Part shown: positions 59,501 to 64,000 of the stretch, one piece after another
Position numbering within the stretch: position 1 is the stretch's first letter
Layout of the letters: every line of letters begins with the position of its first letter
Source of the DNA: Alisma plantago-aquatica
Lineage: Eukaryota > Streptophyta > Magnoliopsida > Alismatales > Alismataceae
NCBI GenBank assembly: GCA_963693085.1
Contig: OY856409.1
Span: 296,584,058 to 296,648,057 of the forward strand
Direction: 5' to 3'
Length of the DNA: 64,000 nt
The notes under the pieces: model-generated
The model's database searches: none
What the model saw: only the letters and a program-made list of their open reading frames with translations
What the model was told of the DNA's origin: nothing
Program-made: the position numbers and the translations under genes

Positions 59501-60653
59501 CCTTCTACACAAGAAGGGACATCTGGCGACGATGATGGCGGGCTGTCAACCTTCTTTCTGAATGAGCCTACCAAGGAGCAAAGAGACACAGTTGGAACAA
59601 AGAAGCTTGGAGTAGCTCCCCCTCTGCCATGCAAGATGAAAGAAATGGACATGTCTGTAGTGTCATGGATCACATGCAGATATGTCCACATCTTGGCAGA
59701 CGTCCTCAACGATGATTTACCCAGATCAGACATACTATATAATAACAAGGGTAGGCGTCTAACCAGAGATCACTTCTGGGGGATCTTCATGAAAAAGGTG
59801 TGAGTAAATAAAAGGTTGTTCAAGGTACTCTGTGCCACCCTACTGGAAGAATTTATGCACCCAGGCAAGCCGCAATTGGTCTTCAATGGGAAAACACACC
59901 TAGGTAGCCTCCTCTACAAAGAAGAATATGAGGCAACATATGTCACCAAAAACTGAAGGCAGCAGTTCGAAGAAAGGAAATGAGATATGTAGTGTAGCCA
60001 AATGAATTGAAAGCATTGAGCACTGATAGTCGTGGACCTGCATGAGCAAAAGACGATGATGCTCAACTGTTGTGTAGCCAAAATGGACAACACCTCACTC
60101 ATTTATAAAAGAAAGGATGCCTGAGACGCCCTATAGATACCACTGCGTCTGCAGAGAGCAATCAAAGATGCAGATGACAAATTTTAGGGATTCTGGATGT
60201 TCTTCTCCATCAACAAGAAAGTCCTGCAAGAAGAAGCTCGCTCGAGGGACTGCGCTTTCAAAGTGTTGAGAATGATGGAATCCATCAAAAAGAGCAGACA
60301 CGACCTTCACACTTAACAAGTAGACTAATATGACAACAACAAAGACCCCCACAGAAGAAAAGGCAAACACATGTGCCGAGGTGATTGTTGACATGATAAA
60401 AAGTCATGGCAGAGGGTACAAGCATATGACAGGTAAAGACGTCAAGAAGACGCAATGCTGGCACAAGAGCCCCCAGCAGGTGCCCCTATCAAATGACTGC
60501 AGCTTCTTCTGTCTAGCTTGGATAGTGGCCCTAGCCAGTATTGACGTCAAAGTGGATGGCATGCAGTACGAACAATACCACACACTACGAGGAGTATACG
60601 TAAGCATGCTTCTCGAGTCTGAGTGGGCCTCCACCAACAACATGAACGAATAA
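56560..60653 (+). pseudogene. Athila 3' ORF: ATHILA ORF-1-like domain, coiled coil, Ulp1-like peptidase signature
   Basis: The ATG at 56560 opens 216 codons with a Leu/Lys-rich start (KEVEKIVESLTTTLKKN), a Lys-rich basic stretch, and PRNLMHQSTYDWMYQNMEF...FKKLGIYDRVVKFLKG, which resembles the ATHILA ORF-1 family (assigned from memory). After a frameshift near 57,210 it continues GGESYMIMEAMLNKIF and, from 57,950, Lys/Pro/Glu-rich sequence. 58,600-58,810 encodes a charged coiled-coil-like stretch (EMMNEMEDLKMERHAIQ). 59,129-59,803 is acidic, ending in WITCRYVHILADVLNDD and RRLTRDHFWG. At 60,011 KH-stop-ALIVVDL (TGG to TGA), then MMLNCC, and at about 60,473 PQQVPLSNDCSFFCLAW form a C48 (Ulp1) H...(D)...Q...C pattern, with Asn at the usual Asp. 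Many stops and at least two frameshifts are present. Confidence 0.7.
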
Positions 60654-61811
60654 ATAAAGCCAGTTTATACATCTCACTCAAATTGTGACACCCCTAGACG
60701 TGATGTAGGATAAGTTTGGGGGAGGAGTCATAACCGGGCTACAGAGGTACATTTACCATCTTTTACCTCTCAATATTTCTCAAAAATTTTCAAAAATTTT
60801 ACAAAAGCTACCTTTTGTATTTAGAATCTAGCCTCCTCTTCTGCTTTTTTTTTCAACTTGTAGTACTTTCACCCTCCTAGAGAGAAATAAATGAGAAACA
60901 TATATATGTATATATGAGTAAAACAAGCAATATAGCAATACTTATCTACCTCATTCTTGCAATAAGACGTTGTACATGTGACAACCTTAACTCATGAAAC
61001 CATCGGAGACTAGAGAACTTCACCTAGCCATACTCCTGACCAACCATCCTCACCTGATGCTTTGGACTAGAAAACCCTTATCTCCGTAGAGAGGGAAACA
61101 ACTGTCTTTTCAAGGCATATCTAAAAAGAGGCTTGGCCACCCAGAAGACCAAGTAAAAATCCCTCACACCCAAGCCTGAAAGGAGATGTAAAAATTCAAA
61201 AAGAAAGAAAAAAATAATGAGAGTTGTGCCCAGAAAGATGCCAAAAGTTTCCACACGGCCGGTATATTGCTGCACTCATGAATGCAGATATGTCGTGCCT
61301 GTAAATGAAATCTTGAAGCGAAGCTTACACACCTCCAATCCTGGATGAAAACTCACAAAACCACCTTACCTAAAGTCAGAAGCCCAAAAAGGGAAACACT
61401 ATTCTTATGACAGTTGTGGGTGAGGAGTTTAGAGGGAAGAGGAAAACAGTTGAAGCCTTAAGCCTACCCGAACACATTAGCATAGGGCCAGCTAAAAAAT
61501 AAAGAAAAGGTGTGAAAGCTACCCCTCAAAAAAGATATTTTATTAGTATGGTTATTACCTAAGGGGAAGGGTAATAAGTTGAGAAGGAGGAGCCTTTTAC
61601 AATTGAAGGCAGTGGCAAGAAAAAGAAGTTATGCAACTCTAGTTGAGAGTGAGGAATGAGACCTACAGGTTAGAATACATGCCACAACAGTCTTGAAGCA
61701 AGAATGAGATATTTCAGTCATGTTATATTCAACAATTTTGTCACCTAAGTTTGTTCTTTCTCTCTTTGAGTTTGCGAACCTACACCTAGCCTGAGTACAA
61801 GCTTGATTCTA
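60654..61811 (+). other. 3' untranslated region of the Athila element
   Basis: No supported gene. A second purine tract, AAGTTTGGGGGAGGAGTC, lies at 60,712-60,729, about 1.1 kb before the one at the LTR. The rest is A-rich with short frames on both strands. Confidence 0.6.
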
Positions 61812-61812
61812 A

Positions 61813-61823
61813 GTTTGGGGGAG
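61813..61823 (+). other. polypurine tract of the Athila element
   Basis: GTTTGGGGGAG ends one base before the 3' LTR start TGATAACAC. Confidence 0.9.
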
Positions 61824-61824
61824 T

Positions 61825-62876
61825 TGATAACACTTCATTTTACGTACTTTTGTATATATTTTACACCTCTTTTAGTATATCTTTTGTTAGCTTTCCCTAC
61901 GTTTTCACCATCTTTTTGTCTAAAAACCTCACTTACACACCTTTCTTTGACTTTAGGTACATTTACAGCCCAAGTTGCGGTCATGACCCACTCATCCAAC
62001 AACCATGGTTGAGGTCTCTATGCCGCTTTAAGATCGAGGTCATCATGCATTGAAGTCGGACTGCAGCCATACCAAAGCCGCGATCACCACTAAACCGCGA
62101 CCACAACAGAGGTCGCGATCAGAACAAAGATTCAAATCAGGGACTATAGTGTATTCAGAGACTGCGATTAACACAGCCCATGATCAACACAGACCTCAAT
62201 CAAGAAGAATCGTGACTAGCTTGGAAGTCGCAGTCATTGCTAAGCTCGCAATCCTTGCGGTCTGCGACCGAGCAAGAAGACCTCGACCTCTCCAAACGCA
62301 ACGCACAAATCGACCTCGATCGCGATCATCAGCAGACCGTGAGCAAGTGGCAGACCGCGATAAAAGAAGGAATAAAGAGCAAACCACGACCGTGGTCTCA
62401 CACTACCCTCAACCCAGACCGCGACCTCAGTCTAGGCTTAAGTTGGTAGAATGCACCTATAAATAGGCCAACCACCCATCTTGTCAAATCATTATATCAT
62501 AGATCGGATCTCGAGGACCATGAAGTGCTGTTGAATCCCAGACTCATTCCAGACCATGCATCCATCAGTCTTGGATCTCCAAAGGCAGAAGTTGAGGAGA
62601 GAGAAGGATGAAGACTCCTTCTTCAAGAAAAGAAGATTGTCCACTCCATCGAAGTGTTTATTCTAGATATGAAGAACTACCGTGTCGTATCACATCTCTT
62701 CTCTCTCTAGATCTATCACTCCATTTCACTATACTTCCATCCTCTCTTCGTGGGACTTCATGTATCCATATTTTTGTAATGTCGTTATGTTGTCCACAAT
62801 CATGAGTGGCTAAACACCTTAACTTGGGTTCAGAGTAGCCACTAAGGCTCTCCCAACATGTATATTGTCTCTTCCT

Positions 62877-62941
<65 letters not shown>

Positions 62942-63610
62942 TTATCAAGATTATCCCCATGCACCTGTTTTAATGCTTCACTTGTATGCTTAGATACAAT
63001 CTTGTGATGTTTTATAGTTGATATCTTGAAATAGTAATATCACTTTTATCATGTGTTATGGAGTAGTACGAATGCACGAGAGTGTTGGAATTCTAAAGCT
63101 TTAAAACCATATGTTATGTTGTCATGTTTTTGTGTGATCATCTCAAGAGGGAGGCTACCCTTAGACTTAGATCTATCCTCATCTCGAGAGAGTGTGGAAA
63201 GGACTCTTTTGATGGTTTCTTGTATTCTTGATAAGAGTATGCGAGAGAGATGATGTTGCATGTTGGCGAGAAGTGTTACTTGGTGAACCCCAGCCCGAGT
63301 TTTCTTCATATGCTTGTTTTGACTTGTTTCTTTTGTCTTCGTTCGTTCTCCATGTTCTTGTTTTTCTTGTTCAACCTTGGTTTGTGTGCCATCATTCCTT
63401 AGGGAACACCTTTTTATATACCCACATTTTCTGGAGTATAAGAGTGGTAGATTCTGTGAGCTTATCACTGCCAACCTTGTCCCTGTGTTCAACCCCGATC
63501 ACTACATCAGACCCCATTTATCATTGCGGGGGCCTGAGAGTCAGGTTATCTCTTTAAAAGTCTGACTACTCTGAATCCACTCCTTTTGGATGTGTGATTT
63601 AGGCCAGTCA
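61825..63610 (+). repeat. 3' LTR of the Athila element
   Basis: 1786 bp, colinear with the 5' LTR outside its insertion. It holds CG-word arrays at 61,975-62,420, the TATAAATAG at 62,458, and an AT microsatellite at 62,884-62,939. It ends AGGCCAGTCA. No gene; the open frames match positions in the 5' LTR but are not conserved as proteins. Confidence 0.93.
62884..62939. repeat. AT dinucleotide microsatellite in the 3' LTR
   Basis: A pure (AT)n tract of about 56 bases. The same place in the 5' LTR (48,646-48,658) has only a few repeats, so it expanded after insertion. Confidence 0.95.
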
Positions 63611-63615
63611 ATTAT
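63611..63615. repeat. right target-site duplication of the Athila element (ATTAT)
   Basis: Identical to 46699-46703. Confidence 0.9.
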
Positions 63616-64000
63616 GACATCACATAATTTGATGACTCATATTAAATGATAATAGGAGTAAATACACAACCCATATCAGAAGGATGCACCTCCATTTTGG
63701 GGAGCCCATCAATAGGAACTTCGTAGTTAATTATTGTTGGAATGGAATAACACTATGATGTATTATTACCTTCTTAGATGTTTAAACAAGTTGTATGTCC
63801 GTGGGAATAATAAAAGTAGTGAAGGGCCATATTTCTACATAGCCAAGTCATCATTTTTAAAACATTAAATGAGACTTGTGATGGTGGTAGCACATTTTAT
63901 AATAAAATTAGTTGTAAATACTTTTAGTATATTTGGGACCCATATTAAGACGTAACACTCCACCATGATCCTTGTCAAAAGGGTTATTTATAATGAGGAA
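63616..64000. other. flanking DNA, nothing recognised
   Basis: AT-rich sequence with no long frame, terminus or known motif. It is the continuation of the DNA left of 46,699 once the Athila element is removed. Confidence 0.4.

Larger units (their letters stand above)
46704..63610 (+). mobile_element. full-length Athila-type Ty3/gypsy retrotransposon
   Basis: Both LTRs begin TGATAACAC and end in TCA. A tRNA-Asp-like PBS follows the 5' LTR and a TTTGGGGGAG tract precedes the 3' LTR. Order: LTR 46704-49328, gag, protease, RT, RNase H, integrase, a CG-word-rich spacer, a long 3' ORF (56,560-60,653), LTR 61825-63610. The PBS type, lack of a chromodomain and a long extra ORF after integrase are characteristic of the Athila group. 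Coding regions are broken, and the target duplication is intact. Confidence 0.93.

Noticed and set aside
63616..64000. Possible gene or element end in the last 385 bases
   Set aside because: No frame, terminal repeat or motif could be supported.

Overview
The window looks like nuclear DNA of a flowering plant with a large, repeat-rich genome. It is AT-rich, and I see no host gene, tRNA, rRNA or CRISPR array. Nearly everything I can assign is transposable element, much of it nested: Ty3/gypsy chromovirus (Tekay/Del type) and Athila-type retrotransposons, Ty1/copia elements (Angela/Tork-like, lineage uncertain), one CACTA (En/Spm) DNA transposon and one small PIF/Harbinger-like element. The species cannot be read from the sequence. 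All coding regions carry stops or frameshifts, so they are annotated as pseudogenes.

Layout. 1-8.87 kb (minus strand): chromovirus DNA in the order pol, 5-kb LTR, primer-binding site, start of gag, so one LTR sits between two internal regions. 8.88-12.17 kb (minus): a second, diverged chromovirus LTR fused to that pol. 12.18-15.21 kb and 34.64-35.47 kb (minus): the two halves of an old copia element. It is split by a younger copia of the same family in the opposite orientation (15,214-34,637), flanked by a 5-bp target duplication. The 5' LTR of the younger copia is itself split by a complete 9.8-kb CACTA transposon (16,392-26,206; TSD TTT; the 3' LTR preserves the empty site). 37.55-42.52 kb: a third copia copy, reduced by deletion to 5' LTR, gag start, protease, partial integrase and the last ~75 bp of the 3' LTR. 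42.5-46.7 kb: decayed gypsy remnants with a recognisable PBS. 46,704-63,610: a full-length Athila-type element with TSD ATTAT, an 869-bp Harbinger-like insertion in its 5' LTR, a decayed gag-pol, and a long 3' ORF. 63,611-64,000: flanking DNA.

The relative order of events follows from the nesting: old copia first; then the younger copia and the chromovirus inserted into it; then the CACTA inside the younger copia. The most noteworthy signals are four long foldbacks (three in tandem with a 315-bp period) in the CACTA upstream of its transposase, an Ulp1-like cysteine peptidase signature at the end of the Athila 3' ORF (a second one is in the CACTA accessory gene), dense palindromic and CG-containing word arrays in the LTRs of two unrelated retrotransposon lineages, and a chromovirus pol broken only by five deamination-type stop codons with no frameshift.
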